64,000 nucleotides of DNA from Nymphaea colorata (taxonomy: Eukaryota; Streptophyta; Magnoliopsida; Nymphaeales; Nymphaeaceae), in assembly GCF_008831285.2 (NCBI RefSeq), contig NC_045142.1:10349952-10413951 (forward strand). The letters run 5' to 3'. The notes beneath the pieces were generated by a model that was given only the letters and a program-made list of their open reading frames with translations, was not told where the DNA came from and made no database searches. This document shows, piece after piece, positions 35,221-46,513 of this stretch; positions within the stretch are counted from its first letter, which is position 1; each line of letters opens with the position of its first letter. Made by a program: the position numbers and the translations under genes.

Positions 35221-36330
35221 GAACAAAGGTCAGCAAGGTTTTGATGAAAACCCAAATTATTTAAATTCGCAAATTGTTTGGTTCATTTCCAAGTCCTTGG
35301 TAAGTTTACACCCCCATTGCAGTGCACATAATTGATTTGGTCAAGTCTTCATAAGGGCCCTCACTGATGTCATCATAATGTTGTCATCGTTGTTCATTTT
35401 CCATTCAAGCTGCATGAATTGGACCACACTGAGAAAAAATATTATCTTTCTGTAAATTAAGACCTATGCCGTTGGTGCAGTTTCGAGAAACCACTCGTAC
35501 TTACGATTACTACATTTAAGTTATGCAATTAGTTTCAGCACACTTTAGATAAGCTACAAAGTGGGTGTTTTTCCTTGTGAGCAGGGAGATCCACAATGCT
35601 CGGTAAAGAGCCGAAACTCTTATCTTATCCCCTGTCCCTCAATGACACAGTGCTTGCTTTCAATGTCTTAAGGTGTCACTACCATTATGCTTTAACTTGT
35701 GTATCAGTGACTTCTCTTGTGCAGCATAAGACTTTGATGCCCTTGACATTCGAAATAGAGACCGACCAACTTCTTCTAGCCACAAAGGTCAGCAAGGTTT
35801 TGACGGAACCCAAATGATTTACTGTTTGGTTCATTTACAAGGCGCTTTCCTAGTTTAGTTTACACCCCACATTCCAGTGCACATGATTGGTTTGGTCAAG
35901 TCTCCATGAGGGTCCTCACTGATGTGATCATAATGTTGTCATCGCTACTCATTTTCCGTTCAAAGCTGTCTGAATTGGACCACATAGTGGGAAAAGTATA
36001 TGCGTGGAAAGACCTAGGCCATTGGTGCAGTTTGGAGAAAGCACTCATATTTATGATTGCTGCCATTTAAGTTGTGTAATTAGTTTTAACACACTTTAGA
36101 CACGCTACAAAGTCGGTGTGTTTCTTGATGAGCGAGGAAGACCTACAACCCTAATAGAGAGCAGAAGCTCCCACCCAATCTCATGTCCCCATATAAAACA
36201 GTGCTTTTTTTAAGGTGTCACCACTGTTGTGCTTCAACTTGCATATCAGTGACCTCTTTTTTAAGGTATATAAGGTTGACGCCCCTCACATCCGAAAAGG
36301 AGACTTACCAGGTATTGTGCCGACTCCCTT
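35221..36330 (+). repeat. Tandem duplication of an unknown dispersed repeat, unit about 560 bp
   Basis: Copy one starts near 35221 and copy two near 35786, both with caaaggtcagcaaggttttg. They then share, in order: tttggttcattt, gtttacacccc, cagtgcacat, ttggtcaagtct, cctcactgatgt, cataatgttgtcatcg, gaattggaccaca, ttggtgcagttt, cacactttaga, gctacaaagt, acagtgctt, aaggtgtcac and atcagtgac. Copy two ends near 36330 with gccgactcccttct. Diverged single copies of the last part are at 20270-20420 and 49016-49240. No coding frame is preserved between copies and no ends of a known class are seen; it may be LTR or satellite-derived. Confidence 0.75.
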
Positions 36331-37054
36331 CTGAATACAAAGTGTGCTTTTAAATTGTAACAAACAAACAACTGGTTTCTTTCTCAGTGCAAAGAAAAGG
36401 AAGATGACAACTCGTTTCTCTGTTATTTTCTAGTCTTCAATTGAGAGTCCGGTGGACATTGTAGCATATATTCCCAGCTTACTTAATTTTTCCGGAACAG
36501 TAAAGATACAAGCTAGCAGTGTACTTCTTGTCGGTCTTTCAAGCGATAATTTTAGTCTGGCGGGCCTTCCTTGTTCATTATTAGTACGTTTACTAGGACT
36601 TGAAATGGATTTTACTTGGACTTGGACTCGACTTGGCTTGGATGGATTAGTATGGCCAGATAGATACCAATGTGATGGCTGGACTTGTTTCCAATACTTT
36701 TAATTGGAAATTTATTCAATCCACTTTCTCGGAAGAAAATTTCTAAGGGCGCGTTTGGGTACACTTTTAATTGCGATTTTGACGTTTGGGGCGGTGACTC
36801 AGGCTCTGTGGAACTAAACCATATAATTAGACCCAAATCTACCCAGAACTAATCAATAAAACAAAGTTTTAGGGTGATCTCTTTTTGGGCATATGCCCCA
36901 CACCCCATGAAGTCCCCACCTATATCTCATCCCCTAAAAAGGCTGGTTAAGAAGGTGTATGCCCTTGCAAAACTTGGTTTCCACAAAATCATATTTTATA
37001 TTAACTCCTAAATACTTGATGTTGGATTAGTCTCAAATTGTTCTCATCCGTGAA
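36331..37054. other. Non-coding DNA; possible transposon end near 36745
   Basis: The string aagggcgcgtttgggtacac at about 36746 resembles ends of plant MITEs, but no partner end was located. No gene is recognised. Confidence 0.4.
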
Positions 37055-37175
37055 CCCGGGAAAGGAAATCCTCAGAGCTGTGGGTAAGAAAAGGAATAGT
37101 CATCGAACTCCCGGGAAAGGAAATCCTCAGAGCTGTGGGTAAGGAAAGGAATAGCCATCAAACTCCCGGGAAAGG
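37055..37175. repeat. 55-bp unit, just over two tandem copies
   Basis: The unit starting cccgggaaaggaaatcctc is at 37055-37109 and 37110-37164, and a third copy begins at 37165 with cccgggaaagg. Differences are few. Confidence 0.88.
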
Positions 37176-38430
37176 GTAGAAGAATGCATTATAGACGTAT
37201 AATCATTACGCTTCAACCGGGTTATTCTATTACACTTTTTATAGAGAAAAGAACTTAAATGAAAATAAATAAATACTATTTTAATAACATGGCCATACAT
37301 GCATACAAAACTTCAACCCCTAGCACAAACAAAGGAGCCGTAGACAATCAAGCGAAATACAATCCACCAACAAATTTGATTTATGAACAACATCGCTGGT
37401 AAAGGTCGTAACAGTTTTGACCTCTCATCATCAAATCATGGGAAAAAAAATCTCGATACTAAAGATATTATTTTCAAGGAAATTTTGAAATATGTCGACA
37501 GCGTAACTTGCAATACAAAAACATAAAAGATGTAAAAGAAAAAAAAAATAATAATCTGGTTCTGCCCCGTAATCACGAAGCGATCCAATTGGTTGAGCAA
37601 TACTTAGAACAGCAGTTGCGTATAATGGCCAGATGACAAGTGGGAAGACTAAAACATCTAGAGGTTGCCCTTCCAACTCAACAAATGGAAGAAGTTGGTG
37701 AGAAAACACACACTAATCACGCCACGCCAGCCCTGTTGCCCTTCAAACAAGGCAAAAAGCTGCCTTCGTTATATATATATATATATATATAATATTTTGA
37801 TTACTCTCTTTAGTTCTATTTTTGTGGGCGTTACGTTCATGTGTCTTATGAAATATGGTAACTGTTGCTATCGTCGATGACACAGAAGCGGTCCTTCTCA
37901 AAAAGTAAGATGAACGGAAGGCCTTTAAGCATCTTTTCAAATGATAGGTTGTAAACCTTCCACTCACTTTATTATGAATGTGTGTTCCCTTACAAGAATA
38001 AGGTTTTTCAACATATAACCTTGTGTGTGTGCTGATATTTTAAATAACCTATGTTCTGCGATTTATAAAAGCGACAACTTGAAGAAAAATAGATGCTTAG
38101 ACCGACTACTTGTCAACATGGGTAGGTGTTAGCATGGGTGGGTGTTTAAGTTACTCTTTCCAAATATACATTTGTTTGGTTTGTCATTTAAGCAAAGCAC
38201 TTACAGTTTGAAAGTTCTTTCGTGGAAATTTGATGCATCATTTAGGATATTCATGAAATTTTGGAATTAACATGCTCAGTTTTTAAGAAATTAGAATTAT
38301 TTAAGAAAATAGGTAGTTTGTTTCCAAAATTAGGAAACTGAAACTTGAAATTTTGATTTCATTCTAGTTTGAAGAGGAATCTGAAATTTTCATTCTTGAA
38401 TCAAAATTTCAAAACCATCAAACGTTCTTT
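37176..38430. other. AT-rich DNA without a gene; (TA)n at about 37770-37791
   Basis: Only chance frames. Minus-strand frame 37431-37709 has hydrophobic runs but no family likeness. Confidence 0.5.
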
Positions 38431-38770
38431 AAGAGGTCGTTTGATGGCTGTACCATAGAACATAACAGAGAGGATGTCGCATGTGCATAGATATTGCCAA
38501 GTATTTGAGAAATTCAAAGGCCATAAAAGATAATTATGTTCGACCAAGCACACAATTTTATAACCGAGTAAGATTTCCATCCCTGAAATAGAAAGATAGT
38601 GAACTACTCGTGAAATTTTACGCGTTTGTTTTATATTAAAATGGAACAAAGAAATAAAGGAAAAAGCTGAACCTAAAATCTTAGTTATGTTTTTTTTTGA
38701 CAATTTCTTCTTCCCATACGGCAAAAGAAAATTTTTAAAGATTTCGTGCCATCAAAGTCTCCCTCGAGAT
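38431..38770. mobile_element. Possible MITE with TTTGATGGC inverted ends
   Basis: The left end carries gaggtcgtttgatggctg and the right end reads, on the other strand, gagggagactttgatggcacg. The shared inverted core is tttgatggc. The spacing of about 335 bases suits a MITE. Target duplication not established. Confidence 0.3.
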
Positions 38771-39633
38771 AGGCGGCTGTGTGCACCTACCAGACCACTA
38801 ACTAAAGCATTTATCTTAATTTTTTTTGTTAATCCAATCTAAGCATGTTGATGTGTTTTTCAGAGCTTATTCACTAAAAACGTACTGCGCAGACGATTAT
38901 ATCAAATCGGTTTATCTAAAAAATTCAGTTGTTCATCAATTAATTTTTGCATATTTAATAAAAACAAGTGAATGTACTACAACTAATTTTGTAACCATCT
39001 CTTCTACTACTAAACTAAAAAAGAAAAGATTTGCATACTTTTGTGAGATTACTGTGAAGCTTAACCACATCTTTCTCTGTTAAAACAATAAAGTTTTTGA
39101 ATTTAAAAGCACCAACAAAAAGTTGATGTATAAGACTCACATGCTTGGATCAGATCAAAATATCTTAGATTATAATAGCTAGACCAACTTACATGAGCTT
39201 GAACGTACTGAACAATTTGTTTGTTTTATTATATACTCAACATGTTAATTAATTATTTTCTCGGAAATGGGAATACTCTGAAGCACGAGGGCTACAGGCA
39301 CATAAAGAAGGTTCAAGAAAGATGGAATTGTCGTGTCGAGAGGCGTGAGACTGAAGCAGCAAAAGCACGTGAGAGAAAAGAAAGGGAACAAGAATGGCGT
39401 CCACGTTCCACAAAAGGGTTTCGTCTGAACGAAAGAAGATTCCGTGAAATTATTTACAGTTCCCTTTCCCGTGGAAAAATAATTTTACAACGCCCTCTCA
39501 CTGAGCGACCAGCACGGTCCGATTTCGCACGGACGGCCAGGATCAGTCTGATGGTTTCGGTCTGTAAGAATTCACAGAAGAAGAACAGAGAGAAGAAGAG
39601 GAAAGAATGAGAATGGAAAGGTGAGGAGACGGT
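38771..39633. other. 3' flank of the dehydratase gene, no other gene seen
   Basis: The part nearest 39633 is GC-richer and is probably the 3' untranslated region of the minus-strand gene. A plus-strand frame at 39221-39610 is basic and glutamate-rich but shows no family likeness. Confidence 0.45.
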
Positions 39634-40761
39634 TCAACGGGAGGCGTAGGTGCCGAGGACGCGGACGAAGCCCGCGACCTCCGCCAGTTGGGCGAGCGCC
39701 CTCTCGACAGCACGATCCGACGCGGAGCCCTGGACATCGACGATGAAGACGTAGTCGAAGTACCGAACCGTCCCGTGCTCGCCCTCCACCACCCGAACCG
39801 GGTTTCTCCTGTTCGGTCGGTGCTGGATTCCAATCACGGGAATGCTCCGGCTCTCGAACGGCCAAACCGCTCGGAAGAGATCCGACACGCCGTTCTTCAG
39901 AGAGAAGGCGACGGTCGTCTTCCGGACGCCGGCCGTTGCAGGAGACGGGAACGCCGGGTCGAGGGCGAGCTGGAAGAACCGGTTCACGTTCGTCTCGCTC
40001 CGGTCCTGAAGGTTCTCCTCGAGTATCCGCAGGCCGAACTCCTTCGCGGCGATCTTGCTGCCGATGACGGCCGTGTCGGAGATCGGGTTCTCGGAGAGGA
40101 ACCGAGCCGCCTCGGCCGAGTTGGACACCTCCTCCACCTCGACGCCGAGGGCCTCGATCCGCGACCGGCAATGGCTGAGCGCCTGAGGGTGGCTGACGAC
40201 CCTCCTGACGTCAGACAGGCGCGTGCCGGGGGCCGCGAGGAGGCAGTGGTTCACGGCGAGGACGAGCTCGCCGACGATGCTGACGTTGTGGCGGAGGAGC
40301 AGGTCGAAATTCCGGTCGATCACCCCGTCGACGGAGTTCTCGACGGGGATCACGGCCCGATCCGCTGTTTTCTCCTGGAGCGCCTGGAACGCGTCCTCCA
40401 TGTGGTTGCACGGGAACGCGTTACAAGTCGCGAAGGCCTTCGTCGCGGCTTCCTGGCAGTAGGAGCCGCGGACGCCCTGGTACGCGACGCGTACCGGCTG
40501 GCCGGAGGACCCGAACCCGGCGGAATCTCCAGGGCCAGCGCTCTTGAGCGCCGGATCCCCTGCCTTGAAGAGCCGCTCGAGCTCCTGGACCGACATCTCT
40601 AGGCCTAACCTCGAGGCCGATCCGGACTCCTCCTTCGACCTCTGCTTCACGCCACCGGCCGACGCACTAACGACTGCAGGCCCGGCGCGCAACATCTCGC
40701 CGGGCATGCTCCCGCGATTACTGGATTTGAAACCGGTCGGCATCGGAATCCTGAGCGCCAT
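39634..40761 (-). CDS. Divergent arogenate/prephenate dehydratase-like protein, intronless
   Basis: The gene encodes 375 residues in one exon from ATG 40761. The family decarboxylates and dehydrates arogenate (or prephenate) to phenylalanine (or phenylpyruvate) in plastids. A serine-, alanine- and arginine-containing N-terminal part of about 60-85 residues could be a transit peptide. The catalytic domain (about 91-265) has VAYQGVRGSY, ADRAVIPVENS, NFDLLLRH, HCLLAAPG, VVSHPQALSHC and DTAVIGS. The C-terminal ACT domain (about 280-372) has the RPNRRNPVRVVE and RYFDYVFIVD stretches and ends in RVLGTYAS. Odd points: the catalytic TRF motif is N260-R261-F262; the effector motif ESRP is QHRP (313-316); the usual GGSIHRNYDLLL is DGVIDRNFDLLL. 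The gene is much richer in GC than its surroundings. It is intact, so it is probably expressed, but its enzymatic activity and phenylalanine feedback are uncertain. It may be a diverged paralogue beside ordinary copies elsewhere. Confidence 0.9.
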   Translation of the reverse strand: MALRIPMPTGFKSSNRGSMPGEMLRAGPAVVSASAGGVKQRSKEESGSASRLGLEMSVQELERLFKAGDPALKSAGPGDSAGFGSSGQPVRVAYQGVRGSYCQEAATKAFATCNAFPCNHMEDAFQALQEKTADRAVIPVENSVDGVIDRNFDLLLRHNVSIVGELVLAVNHCLLAAPGTRLSDVRRVVSHPQALSHCRSRIEALGVEVEEVSNSAEAARFLSENPISDTAVIGSKIAAKEFGLRILEENLQDRSETNVNRFFQLALDPAFPSPATAGVRKTTVAFSLKNGVSDLFRAVWPFESRSIPVIGIQHRPNRRNPVRVVEGEHGTVRYFDYVFIVDVQGSASDRAVERALAQLAEVAGFVRVLGTYASR

Positions 40762-41070
40762 GAACCGCCAGATCCGGGACGTAAAAACTCAAAAAGTCTC
40801 AAAAATTGAGGGAGAAAAACCGAAAGGGAAAACGAACACCGGAAAATAAGCGTGAGAAAATGGAACCCGGCTTCCGACCTCCGATCTCCGGCCACCGATC
40901 GGAGAGCAAACGAGAGAGGGAGATCGGGAAGGGGTGAAGTGTGAAAGAGATCGTCAATGGATCCCTAGTTTGCTCCGTTACTGGGGGCGGAATTTATCAA
41001 AGCCACTTCGCCCGTGCGACGCGAAAGGCGCGCGGTAGGTGAGCGAGAGCGAGAGCGAGAGAGAGAGAGA
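40762..41070 (-). promoter_or_regulatory. Leader and promoter region of the dehydratase-like gene
   Basis: The region is GC-rich near the gene and carries a GA/CT tract at about 41040-41070. On the minus strand the leader is C/T-rich. No TATA box was placed with confidence. Confidence 0.4.
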
Positions 41071-41742
41071 GCCGTAGGGCCACGTCCGCGTCAAAGATTT
41101 CTAGGGGTTTCTGCATTTTCCTCGTTTCCTTCGGCTGCGGGCCCCACCTTACAAAAAAATCTTTTCGCCCGGTTAATTTTAAGTAGTTGGGAAATGTTTC
41201 CTTGGGGACCCCATATTTTGATATAATCCCGATAAACGGACTCAAAGTCCCCAATTTTATTTTAAAATGACTCCATATTTTCTTATAACCGACATGCTTA
41301 GATCTTTTTCCCTTTTTTTTTTTTTTTTTTTTTTTGAAATAAGCTGGAAAGTTGGGTTAGGTAGAGATTCTAATCATACTCATGGCAGAGAGATGAAGCT
41401 TGGCAATTGGAACCCATGAACATCTTTACTAAAGTATAATTATAAGGACGAGTTTAACAAATAAGTTAAATTACTTTTATAAAGAACATATTATTTACGT
41501 ACTACTGTGACTCGCATAGATACATCAGATTCCAGTAGTTCAATTGTCAATGGTAACTAAATGGACAATCACAAATCCAATGCTCTGGTCAGATTATGAG
41601 TTTTTAAATTGGTGCAATCTTAAGGTATAAGCATATGAAATTAGCGGACCATGTTGCAACTTCTTTTGAATTTGTCCAAGTTGATGAGTAGGCGAGACCT
41701 TTGCAGCTTGGTGGTAATCGCACTTATATGAGAATCTTGACC
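41071..41742. other. AT-rich DNA without a gene
   Basis: A poly-T run at about 41310-41335 and no coding likeness. Confidence 0.5.
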
Positions 41743-41755
41743 TCTCTCTCTCTCT

Positions 41756-41825
<70 letters not shown>

Positions 41826-41838
41826 AGAGAGAGAGAGA
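41743..41838. repeat. 96-bp perfect palindrome: (CT)n-TTTA-(TA)n-TAAA-(GA)n
   Basis: A CT tract leads into ctttatata, then about 30 TA units, then tataaag and a GA tract. The left arm equals the complement of the right arm without a mismatch over 96 bases, so the whole can form one long hairpin or cruciform. Confidence 0.9.
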
Positions 41839-42235
41839 CTCTGGGTGCAGGTCACTCATGATGAGAAGGAGGGTTGAGAGAAAAACAAGGAAAAATAATG
41901 TGAACTAATACTAAAAGATGAAAATATCTATCACATTTTTTTGTCTGTTTTTCTACCAATCTTCAATCATGTTAGATCGATCAGCCATAATGAGTGAGAT
42001 AGGTGACTCTAGATAGTCAGAGTTGCCATTCTATTTTCTTATATATATAGAAATTGAGAAAGATGTGACCCTTGGGTGCATGATCAGTATGGAAAAGTTG
42101 TTAATGATGTTATATAACCAAAATATATAACCAAAATACCATATCATCTTTTTCTAGTAGCTTTTCTCTCAGTATTTCCATTAAAAAACGATCAACAGCC
42201 ATGACATAAATCTTATACGTTACATACCTACCAAC

Positions 42236-42238
<3 letters not shown>
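41839..42238. other. AT-rich DNA without a gene
   Basis: No coding or transposon likeness; contains atataaccaaaat direct repeat near 42111-42140. Confidence 0.5.
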
Positions 42239-42315
<77 letters not shown>

Positions 42316-42316
42316 G
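42238..42316. repeat. (CT)n-(AT)n microsatellite
   Basis: CT units then about 28 TA units. It resembles the left half of the palindrome at 41743-41838 but lacks the GA arm. A further (AT)n run is at about 42826-42860. Confidence 0.9.
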
Positions 42317-42821
42317 CCCAGCAAAAGTCCAGTCTCCCCGCTGGTTGGATCGCAGCTGGTTTTTGACAAACTCAACTAAACCGATGCAGTTGGGTCAACA
42401 AAGTTTTATATTCTGCAAGAGAAGACAAGCACACGCGCGCAACTCCAATACATAAATCAGATTTTTATGAACTCTTGATTCTTGTAATCTTATGAAGTTG
42501 GATCGGCGCATTTGATTTTAACGATTATTTCCTTGAAATATGTAGTTTCGTTGAAAGCGGGCTGGGGAATTCTCCCTCCCTTTATTGTAGAAAGAATACA
42601 AAAGAATGAGAGAAACTTGGAATTTATAGAAAGATAATCAAGTTTCTTTTTGTGCAATTTCATTTTATGCATATGATCTTATAATTAAATTTATAGAGAA
42701 ACATGTTTAAGTCAACCATTTTTCAAATTTAAATGCTCTTTAATTTTAATCACCAAGATCTTAACCGCTCTTAAAATTTCAAACTTAAAGCAATTTGAAA
42801 TAAAGCATGTTTTGTATTAAA

Positions 42822-42860
<39 letters not shown>

Positions 42861-45576
42861 CATTCAAACTTGATGTTGAATTGATATAAAACATAAATTT
42901 TAAAAAGCTTTAAAATATAAAAAATAACATCCTAATTAGAAGAATAAAAGCTTGGTATAGGATAAGATCATATCGACATTTACTATTTCCAAATTATTAC
43001 ATTTTCCCTAGCTTTTACCAAGAAAACACTAACCAAAGGTGGGGTTGGCTTTCTTTGGGACCATGATGTCGTTGTCTACAAAAAGAAAGGCGGGGTTTCC
43101 TTTTAATTATATTATATTTTTTAATGGAACATCTTTGTCAAAAGTTTTAGATGGCGGGCTCGTTGAGAGGATCTAATTGAATTATTTCATCGTCACAGGT
43201 AAAATGACATAACAAGAAACTTACTTTTAAACGAGTTATATATTAACCCATAAGCTAAAAAGCCATGAAAGTGTCTGGGAGAGAAAACATCTTCCATGTT
43301 GTGCCATTAATATGGGAAAGCATGTTCCCATATCTTATATAGGTGAGGTATTTTATCTTATATAGGTGAGGTATTTTTATAGTTTCAAAGTAAGAAAAAA
43401 TTTTCCAAGTTCTACTTTTTGTCTTTAGCAGGGCGAGATCTTTCGTTTAACTAACAAGAGGATTTTAATAATAATTTTCAGCCCTAACACAAGATTTCTT
43501 ATAGGGGTCAAAACGTATAGTGTGACGGTGCCAACAAAATTTTCATTGCAGGAGCCCGAAACTATAGTTTCAAAATTTTAATGGAGGCCAAAAGAGTATA
43601 TAAAGTATACAAAGCTTACATATATATGTGATAATTGTTTGCAAAACATAAGGGGTTATATCTTATGACATAATATGCAAGGGACGTGCTCCAAAAGGGT
43701 TGGCTGATTCCAATTACACATAAATCGGCTTTGGAAGATAAGCAAAACAATAAAAGGTACAACCACTTTTTTGCAATTAAAGTTAATGAGGAGCTTATAA
43801 TTGGATTTTTTTTTTTAATAATTCTTTGCTTTGAAGGTAGAGGATGGTGTTAGGTTTGATGTCCAAATTATGGGGTTAGGTGAGAGCTTCGGAAGCGGCC
43901 TACGCAATTGGTGACGAAGGTTTCCCGTCACCTTCTCTTCTCACGTGTGCGTGTTCACAATTAGTTGGAAGAATTTTTGTCCATGTAAAATCCCCAAAAT
44001 ACCCCTTTGTCGAAGGACCGGACCTTGTTTGGATCTTTGAGTTTCTAATGCAAATGTAAATAGGTTTTGAGTCACATGAGTTATTGACAAATTATAGCTT
44101 GGGTGCTACTCTTTTAAACTATAAAAATACTACGATAATTATGAAAATGCTTCAGACCGGATGACATTAGAGGTGAAGACTGTATGACGGGTCGCATGAT
44201 CCACATCTAGATTCAAATAAAAAAAAAAAGGCTTGGGGCAGTTCGGTCTAATTAAATATCCAATTTGAATGACGAGAGGTGACGTCGGCGGTGGATGCGG
44301 ACATAACAGTGAGGTCAAACCCATGGAGTCGCGCACCTAATCATCGTTATCTCTCTAGTGACGACAAAAATTAATTAAGAATGCTGGTTGTTTTGTTTTT
44401 TCATTAACACTGTTCCCACGCAATCGGATTCGCACTAAACAGTCTCTTTCATTTTTTTTTTCTCCGCAACTTCTTGAAATTTAGTGCTTTCAGATGTTTG
44501 GACGCATCCAATCATCCATTGATTTGTTTGTACATTTTTTTTTTCTTTCCACCGTTGGTTACTATGGACATAGTGTTAAAATTTCGTTTTTAATCTAGAA
44601 ATAATTATAGGATGAATTTTTAGGTTCGGCCTCTTGATTTGATGAATCTCAATTTAATCCTTAGTAAGTTTTGGCTTTAATTTTAAAAAAAGTTAGGAAC
44701 CAAGACAACCATTTATTTAATAACCTTTTATCAGCTGCTCTCGAAATCTTCAATACGAAACTAAATTTTTAGAGTGTTACAAAAATAACAAAATCTTTTG
44801 AGACTAGAACAAACTCAAAAATTTTTTTAATAGGAATTCTATTATTTTTTAAGCTGAGAGACTAGATTTTCTATCTTTTATCTGCATTGAATCTGATCCA
44901 GTCTATTTTTAATGTAATGACTTTGCTTTTTGTCATATCAGGTTCGATTTGTGTTCCACAACAGAGTCGTTTTGTTTGAATTCCAATGGACTTTTTATAG
45001 CAAAGAAGACCCGTTATCTAGGGTTTCTTGTAAAGTCCATTGCCTTGGAGACGGTAGTATAACACGGCCTGCTCTTCTGTACTTTTTGCAATATAGTACT
45101 TATCGCCTTCATGATATTTGCAGAAACAGGCACCAAAGGCACCCGCATGCCTTGATATTCGCATTTTTTGAGACATTCACACAAATAACTTTTACATGTA
45201 ATTCTGGTGCCTAAATCTCAAACAATCAATTTAAAAACATGCTATTTTATTGTCTATATGTAAGGAGTGTCGATAGATTGGATTCGAATCTGAAATATTA
45301 TTTACCAAATTTATTGAGATGTCATTTCTTAAGTCAGAATCCGACCATTATAAAAAATTTTCCATATACAACCTTTTTTTTTTAAATTGGTTTGGTTTCA
45401 TAAAAGATTTAATTTTTTCTTAAATTTGCATTTATATCTAGATGAATTTTTTTAAGTAAAAAAAACAATACTCATTTCATAATGTAATTTTATCCCACCA
45501 AATGGGCTGGTAATAGTTTTCATTTCGAGCTTTCTAAATGCCAACTTTCTATACTACAAAAAGGTGGAATACTAGT
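42317..45576. other. AT-rich intergenic DNA, no supported gene
   Basis: Includes an AT microsatellite (42826-42860) and a 23-bp tandem repeat (43334-43356, 43357-43379, unit atcttatataggtgagg...). No conserved protein on either strand. Confidence 0.5.
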
Positions 45577-46417
45577 AAGGTTGGGCACTGGGCTGAGCCG
45601 CTGCTGGGTACCGGCCTGACTCAGGCCCAAGCCAGAGCCAGGGAAAAAGGGACCCGGGTCGGCCCATAAGCCCGATTCTTTAACTGTATTGAGTTTTAAT
45701 TATTTTAACGTAAGCTAAATGGAGACTGAAATGCAAATAACATAAAATATGGATAGTAATTTGCAAGGTCAAGGAATGCGCTTAGACTGGGCGAAGGCCC
45801 ACCGCGGTGTGGACTCTGACTGCACCCTGTGGGTCCGGGGTTGGTGTGCCGTTGTTGACCCACTTGGTGTCGTTTGACCAGCCGCACCTGTTGACTGACC
45901 AGAGCCACTAAGCTCATGTGCTGGATAGCACAAGCCTCCTCACGTAAAACACATATGAGGATTCTTTACCCGAAACCGACCCGTTATTCAACTTAAATGC
46001 ACTTTGGATCTGGATTTGGATTTGATAAGCCTGAATTCATTCAGAGTCAGTTCCGATCTCCGTCATTCTTTACAACTCAATTCCCCATGTCCCTCTTAAC
46101 ATTTGGCAAAACGATACGGCATTGAGACCGATACGGTCAACATTGACTACAAGTGTCAAGATACACTAAAATAAACCGTAGAACAGGGAACAATTTTTTT
46201 GTATATGCTATAAATTTGAGCGCTTATACCTTGCCTCTTCACTCTTATGGATCGTGATGATAATAATGATATATATATATTATTAATAATAAAAAATATT
46301 TTGTAAAGGTTATCGGGCCAAATCAGGCCCCCGTCTGGCTGATCCGGGCCTGGGCTCGGCCCGCACTGGCCCGGGTAGCAGGCCCCCACTGGCAGCCCGG
46401 CCCGGCGCCCACCCTAA
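45577..46417. mobile_element. GGGCC-rich inverted-repeat element, non-autonomous, hAT-like
   Basis: The left end reads taaggttgggcactgggc. The right end, on the other strand, reads ttagggtgggcgccgggc. Similarity of ends runs on through ggcctgactcaggccc-type words for about 100 bases. No transposase frame is present in the 840 bases. The TIR type is like that at 10129-10554. Target duplication was not found, so borders may be a few bases off. Confidence 0.5.
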
Positions 46418-46513
46418 CAACCTTTCATTACTTTATCTATCAGAATGAATGATATACAACAATTCATATAGTCAATCGGATCTCTATACAAACCAAACAA
46501 TATAATATTATAT

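Noticed and set aside
39688-40602. 304-residue open frame on the plus strand opposite the dehydratase gene
   Set aside because: It is antisense to a gene with clear family motifs; in a GC-rich gene the opposite strand often stays open. Its residues show no family likeness.
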